Part shown: positions 54,210-62,037 of the stretch, piece after piece
Position numbering within the stretch: position 1 is the first letter of the stretch
How the letters are laid out: each line of letters starts with the position of its first letter
DNA from: Effrenium voratum
Lineage: Eukaryota; Sar; Dinophyceae; Suessiales; Symbiodiniaceae
DNA: 64,000 bases
Assembly: GCA_963377175.1 (NCBI GenBank)
Contig: CAUJNA010001527.1
Span: 1 to 64,000, forward strand
Direction of reading: 5' to 3'
Position numbers and translations under genes: made by a program
The notes under the pieces: model-generated
Database searches by the model: none
Seen by the model: only the letters and a program-made list of their open reading frames with translations
What the model was told of the DNA's origin: nothing

Positions 54210-55814
54210 ATGGATAATATAATTGCAGAAAGTGAAACTACAATGATTAACTCGTTAAATTTTGGACTTCCAGAAACAGCACAATACATCACAGACAGAA
54301 GACACGTTAATTATTTTCCATCAGGTAGTAATGTTTATAATCCAAATGCAGGAAACAAAAATATTAGATTTCATATATCAGGAGAAGACAACACATATAT
54401 TGATTTATCTTCTATTCGTTTATTTGCTAATCTTCAAAACACTGACGGAACACGAAGTCATTTTTTACGACCGTTAGGTAATTTATCATCCTTCTTCAGT
54501 CGGTATAGATGCACAGTAGGCGGACAACAGGTTCAGGATATTATTGAATACAATAGGCATTGTGAATTGTATAATTCTTTTAAAAGTCAAGATGCCAGAG
54601 ATATGGACGATTTAGAAGGTGGGGCTAATCCTCGTTGGGATGATGACTGGCGACACACATATGCTACTGGATTAGCAGAATTTATTGATGCTAATAATGA
54701 ACGAGGAACTACTGGAACACCACCAGATAATGTGTTAGTCGCCCCAGGAGATCATAATAATTGGGGCGATTTAACTTCAAGATACACTCGCCATTCGGTA
54801 GCAGGAATTCCCGGCGCCAATGGTTATATGAGATTAGGACATAAACCGGTATGTGGACTGTTAGAAAGCAATTATTATCTACCTTTACGATATGCTCCGC
54901 TTGAACTGGAATTTACAATTGTATCGGATGAGCACGTACCAGTAATTACACCATTTGCTACTCGTGATGCAGCGGGGGATTTAATCAACAACACATATAC
55001 TGACAAATACGGCTACTATTTCACAACAGGAGACACCTCAACGCAGTGGGAATTAAATAACGTAATTATAAGAGCCGAGGTAATTCAATTAGACAATACG
55101 GTCAATAATAACATAGTGAAACATTTGTTAGAAGGTCAAAGTTTGAAATTAGTATTTCCAATGTATCACACTATGACACAATCATTCAGCGCAGGAGGAG
55201 GAGGTGAAATTAATATGAACATTGTTAAATCCGCTTCTAAATTAAATGGTTGTTTCATTACATTGTATCGTGCGCCAAGAGCAGGTGTAGATGCTGATAA
55301 TGCCAACTATTACAGACACGATAATTATATTTATAAGAGATGGAACTATTTTTACAATCCTATGATTAACTCCCGTATCTTTGACGGTTTTAACCCAGAT
55401 GGTGCTGATCGTGAGCGTTTCCAAGGTAAAGGCTTTCAAGATAAAGATTTAAATTTAACGTGGCAATTACAAATTAACAATAAGAAATATCCAGAGTTTG
55501 AATGTCAATCGATGGCAGAAACTGCATATTATTTAAGACGAACATTACACTATTTGAACCCTGACCAAGACGCCTTTAGCATTTCATATAAACGCTACAG
55601 AGAAGACAAGTTCGTTATTGGTATATCGTTTGAGAAAATGGCAGACACTAATTTTACTGGACAGAATACTAAAATGGGAGGTTTACTCGTTTTTAAATTG
55701 AAAGGAAGCAACAGAGCACTGACAGATAATGAAGATGTGCGAGAATTATTTGTGCATATGATTTCGGAGTCTGTTCTGGAATTACGCGAATCCGGAAGCA
55801 TAATTTATGACTAA
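54210..55814 (+). CDS. Major capsid protein (double jelly roll) (element B)
   Basis: A 534-residue protein. The N-terminal DRRHVNYFPSG and RPLGNLSSFFSRYRCTVGG blocks and the C-terminal ISESVLELRESGSIIYD match the family. It is longer than in A, mostly through an insertion in the first jelly roll (about residues 140-205, Asp/Asn/Gly-rich). It forms the shell. Intact, the best preserved capsid gene in the window together with A's. Confidence 0.88.
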   Translation: MDNIIAESETTMINSLNFGLPETAQYITDRRHVNYFPSGSNVYNPNAGNKNIRFHISGEDNTYIDLSSIRLFANLQNTDGTRSHFLRPLGNLSSFFSRYRCTVGGQQVQDIIEYNRHCELYNSFKSQDARDMDDLEGGANPRWDDDWRHTYATGLAEFIDANNERGTTGTPPDNVLVAPGDHNNWGDLTSRYTRHSVAGIPGANGYMRLGHKPVCGLLESNYYLPLRYAPLELEFTIVSDEHVPVITPFATRDAAGDLINNTYTDKYGYYFTTGDTSTQWELNNVIIRAEVIQLDNTVNNNIVKHLLEGQSLKLVFPMYHTMTQSFSAGGGGEINMNIVKSASKLNGCFITLYRAPRAGVDADNANYYRHDNYIYKRWNYFYNPMINSRIFDGFNPDGADRERFQGKGFQDKDLNLTWQLQINNKKYPEFECQSMAETAYYLRRTLHYLNPDQDAFSISYKRYREDKFVIGISFEKMADTNFTGQNTKMGGLLVFKLKGSNRALTDNEDVRELFVHMISESVLELRESGSIIYD

Positions 55815-55839
55815 AATTAAAATCTATGATTAATATATA

Positions 55840-56157
55840 ATGTATAAATTTCATAAACGAAATAACTTAAAAAATAAAGGTAAGATATTCTTACAATCCT
55901 CGCAAATTAAATATAGTCCATTTGATTTAAAAGATAATGAATATCTAAAACACCTACACGAACAAATGAAATTAAGAAATTCACAAGAAGCATCAGTAGC
56001 ATTTAGAAAACACATTCAAGAAGGACACGCCAGAGCAAATTATCAAAATGAATTAGACAGATTAACAATGGAACTACATCGCCCAAATCTACCACATTCG
56101 ACGAAGGAGCATTTAGAAAAACGAATTAAGGAGCTGGAAAAATTAACATTTACTTAA
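55840..56157 (+). CDS. Small helical virion-type protein (element B)
   Basis: A 105-residue basic protein with YSPFDLKDNEYLKHLHEQMK and a coiled C-terminus (KEHLEKRIKELEKL). Related in pattern to 26801-27091 in C and the middle of 9117-9578 in A. It follows the capsid gene by 25 bp and probably shares its transcript. Confidence 0.7.
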   Translation: MYKFHKRNNLKNKGKIFLQSSQIKYSPFDLKDNEYLKHLHEQMKLRNSQEASVAFRKHIQEGHARANYQNELDRLTMELHRPNLPHSTKEHLEKRIKELEKLTFT

Positions 56158-56158
56158 A

Positions 56159-56203
56159 ATTTATTATAATAATATTAATAATCTAACTATTATTATAATA
56201 AAT
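56159..56203. terminator. Hairpin, 16 bp stem, abutting the next ATG
   Basis: ATTTATTATAATAATA (56159-56174) pairs exactly with 56188-56203, and the ATG of the next gene is at 56204. It would end one transcript and lie in the leader of the next. Confidence 0.58.
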
Positions 56204-57184
56204 ATGGCAACTACAGCAAGTTTAGAATTAATAAATCCATATGCAAAATTTGGATTGAAACGACGCCCCACTTATGAAGAAATTGTAGGTCTAATTGGCG
56301 AAAATGATTTAATAACAGGAAAACTACCTAACCGAGATGCTACATTCTTCAAAGCAAGTCCTCAAGGAAGTTTTTTTGATGGAAGCGACCATTTAGAATT
56401 ATTGAAAGACCAACAAATGAGAATATTAGACAGACAAATGAGAGAACTAATGATGAAACAGGAAGCGCGCAGAAACGGGCACACTTATGCAGTGCATAGG
56501 ATGAATGCTGACACACCATTAACCAGAAACGCAGAAGCAATAGAAGATGAATATGATTTTTCCACACCGCTACAAACAACAAGACAACACGAGGCAATGG
56601 TAGATACAAGGCTACAAGAACTAACCACAGCAACAAAAGAAAGAGTAAATGAAGTGAGCCAAGCAATGGCATCAAACTTACGAGAAATGGGTGGAACAAT
56701 TTTTCAAAGAATGCTAGGCAATAGACAATCAGCACCATCGGCAACAACAAGAACAGTACCGGATAATCTCCCAGTATTAGAATACGAAGGTTCGCCAATT
56801 TCAGGCGGAGATGATGCCCAAGTAGAATATCAAGCCACAGGAGCATCAAGTTCAACGCCACAGCAACCACCACCATTACCATTATATCCAGTATTCAAAA
56901 CAACAATAGATAATAATATTAGTCCTGTTTACTGGAAAAACAACCCTAATTTAACAGTAGATGATATTAAATTTCAATTTTATTTAAGAGGAATTCAAGT
57001 GCCACAAGAAAACGAAATACAAGAAGAATTGAAACACAAAGGCAGAGGCAAGGCGAGAACGTACAAAGAATATTTAGTAGATATGATTTTAGACACTATT
57101 GATAATGGCGGGTGGATAGTAAATTTAGGCAAAGGTAGAATAGAAGAACTCAAGGCAAGTTTTAAGGGCAAAGGTAAGAAATAA
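56204..57184 (+). CDS. Virion-type protein with RPTY motif (element B)
   Basis: A 326-residue protein. The N-terminus FGLKRRPTYEEIVGLI then LPNRDATFFKASPQG is the clearest example of the shared virion motif. A long helical part follows, a Pro/Ser-rich linker (SSSTPQQPPPLPLYP) and a C-terminal domain with KGRGKARTYKEYLVDMIL ending GKGKK. The A counterpart is at 8390 on the opposite strand. Likely a minor capsid or internal protein. Confidence 0.75.
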   Translation: MATTASLELINPYAKFGLKRRPTYEEIVGLIGENDLITGKLPNRDATFFKASPQGSFFDGSDHLELLKDQQMRILDRQMRELMMKQEARRNGHTYAVHRMNADTPLTRNAEAIEDEYDFSTPLQTTRQHEAMVDTRLQELTTATKERVNEVSQAMASNLREMGGTIFQRMLGNRQSAPSATTRTVPDNLPVLEYEGSPISGGDDAQVEYQATGASSSTPQQPPPLPLYPVFKTTIDNNISPVYWKNNPNLTVDDIKFQFYLRGIQVPQENEIQEELKHKGRGKARTYKEYLVDMILDTIDNGGWIVNLGKGRIEELKASFKGKGKK

Positions 57185-57206
57185 TATATAAATAATAATA
57201 ATAATA

Positions 57207-58010
57207 ATGATAATATTAACTAAAAATATACTGAAAAGAAAGAAGCAGAAATTCAATGATAAATATGATGACGACAGTTTTACAATACATAACCTAATGA
57301 AACCAAACACTTCAACAACAATACAACCACCGAAATTGATGAAAAAGGGCATACCGAGAGAATTTATTGACATTGCAACCAACACAGATACAATCGCCAC
57401 AGAAACCAGAGAGACTCAAGAAAAGTTATACAATGATGCAAATCAACAATTAAATATGACATTTGAAGCGTTTAAGGTAAAGGAAAACCAGGACAATATG
57501 TTTCAAATAATGCTTAAAAACTTTTGGCGCAACACATACAAAAGAAATGAGCCAACAAGAACACAAGCAACACAAACATTGAAAAACCAACGTGACGCAA
57601 TGGTGTCAGCCTTTACTAAAATGCTCGACAACAACAAACCGCCAGAACCACCGCCAAAGAAACCAGACGAGGATGACAGCGATGAAGAAGAAAAGAAGTT
57701 CAAACTGACAAAAATGATAGAAATAATGCTACACAACGGCGCTACAGTAGCAGATATAATATTAAACTTATCACATAGCGCAATTGCAACAACAATAAAT
57801 ATCGCAGATTTAGTTAATCAGATAACAGCAGGAAATGCACAAAGTAGCAGTAGCAATTCATCAAATGAAGCTATTAGTGTTCATAGTTCTCCACCTATTA
57901 CTGTTCATAGTTCTTCATCTGAAAGTCCAACAGAAATACCAGCACCAACTGAAGACGAAGAAGAAGAAGAAAACCAAAATTTCAATTTTGAAAAATTAAA
58001 ATCTAAATAA
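57207..58010 (+). CDS. Virion-type protein with VHSS tail (element B)
   Basis: A 267-residue counterpart of 7462-8352 in A. It has RTQATQTLKN (one LC8-like TQT), an acidic stretch DEDDSDEEEKK, the helical block MIEIMLHNGATVADIILNLS and the tail VHSSPPITVHSSS. The N-terminal RPTY motif is not obvious. It reads rightward, whereas in A it reads leftward. Role probably structural. Confidence 0.72.
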   Translation: MIILTKNILKRKKQKFNDKYDDDSFTIHNLMKPNTSTTIQPPKLMKKGIPREFIDIATNTDTIATETRETQEKLYNDANQQLNMTFEAFKVKENQDNMFQIMLKNFWRNTYKRNEPTRTQATQTLKNQRDAMVSAFTKMLDNNKPPEPPPKKPDEDDSDEEEKKFKLTKMIEIMLHNGATVADIILNLSHSAIATTINIADLVNQITAGNAQSSSSNSSNEAISVHSSPPITVHSSSSESPTEIPAPTEDEEEEENQNFNFEKLKSK

Positions 58011-58021
58011 TATTATATATA

Positions 58022-58249
58022 ATGGGTTCAAGTAAATCAAAACCAGTAGAAATTGATGATGAAGAGGCTATTAAAGTAATAAAAGATATAGATGTAAATA
58101 CGATAAGTGAAATGTCAAGAATTGATATTCTACAAATAAATTCATTGAAAGCAATAATCAATAAATTAGAAAAAGTTAATGAATGTAAAAAAGATAAAAT
58201 ATATTATAAATTACCTGCTTTGAATCTATGTAGCTATTCATTATTTTGA
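58022..58249 (+). CDS. Small tail protein, probably N-myristoylated (element B)
   Basis: A 75-residue protein starting MGSSKSKP, which fits the N-myristoylation consensus (Gly2, Ser6, Lys7) and equals the first residues of the Src kinase. The last 18 residues, DKIYYKLPALNLCSYSLF, are identical to those of the A protein at 16331. TATATAATG marks the start. Likely a membrane-associated virion or host-interaction protein; function unknown. Confidence 0.72.
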   Translation: MGSSKSKPVEIDDEEAIKVIKDIDVNTISEMSRIDILQINSLKAIINKLEKVNECKKDKIYYKLPALNLCSYSLF

Positions 58250-58286
58250 ATTAATAACATTAAGCCATGGCTTAATGCTATTAATT
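58249..58286. terminator. Bidirectional hairpin, 17 bp stem
   Basis: 58249-58265 pairs with 58270-58286 with one mismatch around a CATG loop. It separates the convergent small tail gene and the zinc gene at 58281. The position matches the A hairpin at 16540 although the sequence differs. Confidence 0.6.
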
Positions 58287-58541
58287 GCTTATACAACTTC
58301 TTTCACTTTTTGGCGTTGATGTTGAAACAGTGCTATTTGTTTCATCTATTAAATCGTCGCGAAGCTCGCGAGCCTCTGGCGAAGCGTCTTCATCAACAAA
58401 ATTATTTTGAAATCTTAATAATTCCTCGTCCGTTGCCCTCCTCTTCAATGCCTTATAAAGTTTATGTATCCAAGAATTAGTATGAAAATTATAATTACCT
58501 CTACGATACAATCCGCCACATCTACATAGTTTCATTGGCAT
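58281..58541 (-). CDS. Small zinc-finger-like protein with GC-repeat insertion
   Basis: An 86-residue protein. CRCGGLYRRGNYNFHTNSWIH is a C2H2-like finger and resembles the finger of the 60-residue product at 59592. EDASPEARELRDD is encoded by a GC-rich palindromic repeat (58355-58390) and is not needed for the finger. There is no A counterpart. Function unknown. Confidence 0.65.
   Translation of the reverse strand: MPMKLCRCGGLYRRGNYNFHTNSWIHKLYKALKRRATDEELLRFQNNFVDEDASPEARELRDDLIDETNSTVSTSTPKSERSCISN
58355..58390 (-). repeat. GC-rich 33 bp palindromic repeat, copy 5
   Basis: The minus strand reads GACGCTTCGCCAGAGGC then TCGCGAGCTTCGCGAC, the same subtype as copy 3 at 17607. In frame. Confidence 0.7.
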
Positions 58542-58571
58542 ATTATTATATTATATTAAGTTAGAATATCT

Positions 58572-59336
58572 TTATTCATCATTTGTAATTTGAAATGCCT
58601 GTTCAAAATTGATATGAAACATTTTGTTAATGTCTTTTGAATTCATATTCACGTAGAAAAAAGAATATGGAGCAAAATTCACTGCTTGATGATACATATC
58701 TAATAATTGCTGTTTGTCAACAATGGCGCTATTTTCTTCAATAAAACTCATTAATTCACTGGCATTTTTCAACCTAAAAATATATAATGAACTGGCATTT
58801 AAACGAATGATAGGCGCTAAAACATTATATTTTTGTGTTGAACAAATCACACTTACTGCATCGTGCCTGCCTCTTGTAAATAATCCATGTAATAATTTAC
58901 TATATCTAACAAATTTAGGGTCGTCTGCGTGGTCATCTATAACGATTAATATTGAATGTAGTTTCTTTATCTTTTTAGATTTCATATAATTAATTATTTT
59001 CTTCTGTCTTTCAATTACATTTTCTAAATCACTTGGATTATAATTATCAAAATAAATTTGTTCTTTTTCATCATCCACGTGCAATTCATCCCTGATATAT
59101 TTTTTAACTTCTGTAAATGTAGGGTCGTTATGGACGCTGGGTGAAAATATAAATATTCTTGCGAATGAATTTCTATAAACATTCAATATTAAATTTTGAA
59201 TAAGGACAGTCTTCCCGCCCGTTGAACTCGCGACTATAATACTTCTAAATGGTAATTTTGGCACGTGCTCATATTTAGATTGTTTGAATTCATATTCAGT
59301 TATGTTTATTGGTTTTATTATTGGAACATCTGTCAT
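58572..59336 (-). CDS. A32-type genome-packaging ATPase (element B)
   Basis: A 254-residue homologue of 16570. Walker A is ASSTGGKT (36-43), in which the first Gly of the usual motif is Ala; Walker B is ILIVIDD (Asp134-Asp135). IFIFSPSVHND and GRHDAVSVICSTQ match the linking motifs of the family. It reads leftward, with the conserved structured region upstream. Intact. Confidence 0.92.
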   Translation of the reverse strand: MTDVPIIKPINITEYEFKQSKYEHVPKLPFRSIIVASSTGGKTVLIQNLILNVYRNSFARIFIFSPSVHNDPTFTEVKKYIRDELHVDDEKEQIYFDNYNPSDLENVIERQKKIINYMKSKKIKKLHSILIVIDDHADDPKFVRYSKLLHGLFTRGRHDAVSVICSTQKYNVLAPIIRLNASSLYIFRLKNASELMSFIEENSAIVDKQQLLDMYHQAVNFAPYSFFYVNMNSKDINKMFHINFEQAFQITNDE

Positions 59337-59375
59337 AGTTGATATTAAAGATATATAGAAAATAATTTAATATTA

Positions 59376-59560
59376 TTTATTGTATGAAAGCATTGCTATG
59401 ATATGAATGGTGTCTATCGTAGTAGAACAGGCTCTTTCATCAACTTCAATCAATAAGCATTGAAGCTAATTAGTTTGTATCTCGCTCGCGTGTGCAATGA
59501 AAACCCCAAGTGCTGTGCCCTCCGAATATTCTATCATGCATGAAAATAATAAGATTAAAT
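59376..59560. ncRNA. Conserved structured intergenic region (element B copy)
   Basis: Matches 17385-17575 of A. Stems: ATGAAAG (59384-59390) with CTTTCAT (59434-59440); CTATGATA (59396-59403) with TATCGTAG (59415-59422), including one T-G pair; CTTCAAT (59444-59450) with ATTGAAG (59459-59465). TAGTAGAACAGGCTCTTTCATC is nearly unchanged from A. Downstream GTGTGCAATGAAAACCCC is also shared. Strand and role unknown. Confidence 0.6.
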
Positions 59561-59591
59561 AATTTAAATAATTATTTTATCTTATTATTAT

Positions 59592-59774
59592 ATGACTGTT
59601 ATCCATTGCAATTGTTGTAAAACTTATGATGACAAATATTTATTTAAACATCTAAATTCAAAACATCATCAGAAATTTGTAAAATTCAGATGGAATAAAG
59701 ACGATATAATGAAAAAACTTTACAAGAAAAGAAAGACAGAAATTAAAAATAATTTGTCTTATTATTTAATATGA
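59592..59774 (+). CDS. Small C2H2 zinc-finger protein
   Basis: A 60-residue protein with CNCCKTYDDKYLFKHLNSKHH, a clear C2H2 pattern, then a basic tail. It has no counterpart in A, where this gap is empty. It overlaps the next ATG by 4 bp. Its finger resembles that of the gene at 58281, which may be a diverged duplicate. Confidence 0.7.
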   Translation: MTVIHCNCCKTYDDKYLFKHLNSKHHQKFVKFRWNKDDIMKKLYKKRKTEIKNNLSYYLI

Positions 59775-59968
59775 AAAGGAGTTATTCAAATTATATTAAT
59801 ATAATAGATGAAATGGAGAATATAGAACAAGTACTAATAACTGATAATAAAACTAAAAAATGCTGTTATTATTCATTAGAATTAATTAAGTTTGTGATAC
59901 AGTATATCAAAAATAAAAATGTAAATATTAATATAAATGGTGAAAAAGAAAAAGAAAAACAAAAATAA
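59771..59968 (+). CDS. Small conserved protein, 65 residues (element B)
   Basis: Orthologue of 17604-17831 without the GC-repeat insertion: MKRSYSNYINIIDEM, ITDNKTKKCCYYSLELIK and NVNININGEKEKEKQ. It overlaps the genes on both sides, so the group 59592-60305 is probably one transcript. Function unknown. Confidence 0.75.
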   Translation: MKRSYSNYINIIDEMENIEQVLITDNKTKKCCYYSLELIKFVIQYIKNKNVNININGEKEKEKQK

Positions 59969-60305
59969 GACAAGTTTAAGTCTATCTTCAACAGAAGATA
60001 GCGGAGAAATTGTTAAAGAAACAGCAGTAATTGAGTTTTATTGTCCAATGTGTAAAAAGATGTTAGAAATGAAAAATGAATTAGAAATAAAAAATAATAA
60101 AAATTGTAAATGTTCATGTATTCCAACAAGTTTCAAAATAAGTAAAAACGATAAGAAAATGAATATTGATAAAACTAAAGACAGTATAAATCTGGAAACG
60201 GATGTTCATAATATAACTTTTAAATTTGGTAGGCAAGCAACACCATCCGATAATAATGAAAACGAAACACAGGAAACTGTTAAACAAATGATGAAAAATA
60301 TATAA
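59937..60305 (+). CDS. Small zinc protein (CPMC / CKCSC) (element B)
   Basis: A 122-residue orthologue of 17803-18171, the same length. CPMCKKML, CKCSC and TPSDNNENETQET are shared. The N-terminus is basic (KKKKKNKNK). The overlap with the preceding gene is conserved. Probably nucleic-acid-binding; function unknown. Confidence 0.75.
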   Translation: MVKKKKKNKNKTSLSLSSTEDSGEIVKETAVIEFYCPMCKKMLEMKNELEIKNNKNCKCSCIPTSFKISKNDKKMNIDKTKDSINLETDVHNITFKFGRQATPSDNNENETQETVKQMMKNI

Positions 60306-60339
60306 TTAAATAAATAAATATCTAAATAAATATATAGTA

Positions 60340-60678
60340 ATGTCTGAAAATGAAAATGATGTTATTGTTGAACTATCAAAGAAGATAATGACAGTTAGTA
60401 AAAATGTTAAACTGTTGTACGAGATGATAAAAACTATTGACCAGAAACTTGATGCAAAGGCAAACGAACCAAAAAATAACAATGAAGAGAAGGAAAAGAT
60501 TGACAAAATCTTTGAAAAGAAAGGGATAGGCAGACCCAGCGGTGATTATGACACGAAGCGTAAAAAATATTGTGATATGTTAAATAAGGGACAAATCAAA
60601 AGTCCAAAAGAACAAACATTAGAATATTATAAACTAATTAAGGGCGATGATGGTAAATATGTAATTGTTGAAAATTAA
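60340..60678 (+). CDS. Small coiled protein with GRPSG basic block (element B)
   Basis: A 112-residue protein: an N-terminal coil (VIVELSKKIMTVSKNVKLLYEM) and a C-terminal block IDKIFEKKGIGRPSGDYD with KRKKYCDMLNKG and EQTLEYYKLIK. GRPSG resembles an AT-hook core. The A copy (18248-18580) is broken. It lies 21 bp before the methyltransferase and likely shares its transcript. Confidence 0.72.
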   Translation: MSENENDVIVELSKKIMTVSKNVKLLYEMIKTIDQKLDAKANEPKNNNEEKEKIDKIFEKKGIGRPSGDYDTKRKKYCDMLNKGQIKSPKEQTLEYYKLIKGDDGKYVIVEN

Positions 60679-60699
60679 AATATAAATAATTCTAATAAT

Positions 60700-61281
60700 A
60701 TGAATTTATTAGAATTATTTAGTGGAACTGGAAGTGTAGGAACCATAGCAAAGTCACTCGGTTATAATGTCATCTCATTAGACTTGAAAAATGCTGATAT
60801 CAACACTGATATTTTGGAGTGGGATTACAAACAGTTTGACAGAAACCATTTTGATTTTATTTGGAGTAGTCCCCCATGCACTGAATACAGCATAGCAAAA
60901 ACTAGGGGAATTAGGAACATCGAATATGCAAATAATATTGTCTTAAAAACTATTGAGATTATCAAATATTTCAATCCTAAATATTTTGTAATCGAAAATC
61001 CACAAACTGGATTATTAAAACATCAGGAGTTTATGGATGAGTTTGATTTTAAAGATGTTGATTATTGTAAATATGGAATGCCTTACAGAAAGCGCACTAG
61101 GCTCTGGAATAACATTACAACTTGGAAACCTAGAGAATTATGTAAAAAGGATTGTGGCAACATCAGGAATAATAAACATATTGAAACAGCGCAGAGACTG
61201 CCATCGGGCACCAAGGAAAATTGGGGAGACAATCCAACAATACAATTAATTTGTGAAATCTTAGTGAGTTTGACGGATTAA
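60700..61281 (+). CDS. Cytosine-5 DNA methyltransferase (element B)
   Basis: A short 193-residue enzyme. Motif I is LLELFSGTGSVG; the catalytic Pro-Cys lies in SSPPCTEYSIAK; IENPQTG corresponds to the ENV-type motif; YRKRTRLW resembles motif VIII. No long target-recognition domain is present, as in small viral and phage forms. It may protect or silence element DNA. Intact, unlike in A. Confidence 0.85.
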   Translation: MNLLELFSGTGSVGTIAKSLGYNVISLDLKNADINTDILEWDYKQFDRNHFDFIWSSPPCTEYSIAKTRGIRNIEYANNIVLKTIEIIKYFNPKYFVIENPQTGLLKHQEFMDEFDFKDVDYCKYGMPYRKRTRLWNNITTWKPRELCKKDCGNIRNNKHIETAQRLPSGTKENWGDNPTIQLICEILVSLTD

Positions 61282-61445
61282 GGATTTTGAGTTTGGGGTT
61301 GGGATTGAAACTTGAAATTTCTAGGTTCATCCAACGACAATACAGTAAAAAATAGGAATTCTAAAATTTGAAAATAATGAATTTTAAGGGGAATATCCAT
61401 AGTTTATCAAATTTAGACAACACCAATATTCATATAGATATATCA

Positions 61446-61498
61446 GGAAACTCTCGCCAATTTTTCCCTGCCCTGTTTGGCAATTGGCGAGAGTTTCC
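61446..61498. repeat. Perfect 17 bp inverted repeat
   Basis: GGAAACTCTCGCCAATT (61446-61462) and AATTGGCGAGAGTTTCC (61482-61498) with a 19-base spacer. It could be a transcript 3' hairpin of the methyltransferase operon or the remains of a small mobile element. Confidence 0.7.
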
Positions 61499-61889
61499 CC
61501 TTATATTATATATATATATATATACCCCGCCCCAGAAAAAAAAAAAGCCCTCCCGACCAAGTCCTTACCTAGTAGGGCTCGGTCTCGTAGGCGAAGAAGA
61601 CGCTGAAGATACCTGCGCGGGAAAAAACAAAACGGAGAGGGAGGGACCCACCAGCAAACCCAAAACCCAAGCCAGCCCGCCCTGCCCCCAGTCAAAATGG
61701 GGGCGCACCCAAGCTTGTCGTGCTCGCTCATCAACCTAGCACGGCGTCGGGTGTCCCACAAAAAGCTTAAAACTGCTTGGTCAAAAATGCTGATGGTGCT
61801 GGGACAAAACGCATTTTTCCATCATCTGGGTCTGTGCGAACCTATTGCCGAATGTGCCACTTTCACCTTTGAAATCAGCCATGTCAGCG

Positions 61890-61994
61890 GTGAAATTAGG
61901 GATTTTGGTGGTGAAATTAGGGATTTTGGTGGTGAAATTAGGGATTTTGGTGGTGAAATTAGGGATTTTGGTGGTGAAATTAGGGATTTTGGTG
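61890..61994. repeat. Tandem repeat, 21 bp x 5
   Basis: Unit GTGAAATTAGGGATTTTGG plus two bases, with starts at 61890, 61911, 61932, 61953 and 61974, all identical. It lies about 43 bp beyond the stop of the SAP/ubiquitin-like gene. Confidence 0.85.
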
Positions 61995-62037
61995 ACGAAG
62001 CGGCACAATCAACGCACGTGTGCCAGCAGAACTGCCC

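Larger units (their letters stand above)
61282..62037. other. Gene-free stretch with hairpin, AT run and tandem repeat
   Basis: It holds a 17 bp perfect inverted repeat (61446-61498), a TA run (61503-61522), a GC-rich segment and five copies of a 21 bp unit (61890-61994). Composition changes from AT-rich to GC-rich within it, as at 19216 in A. Frames across it are not supported. Confidence 0.55.
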
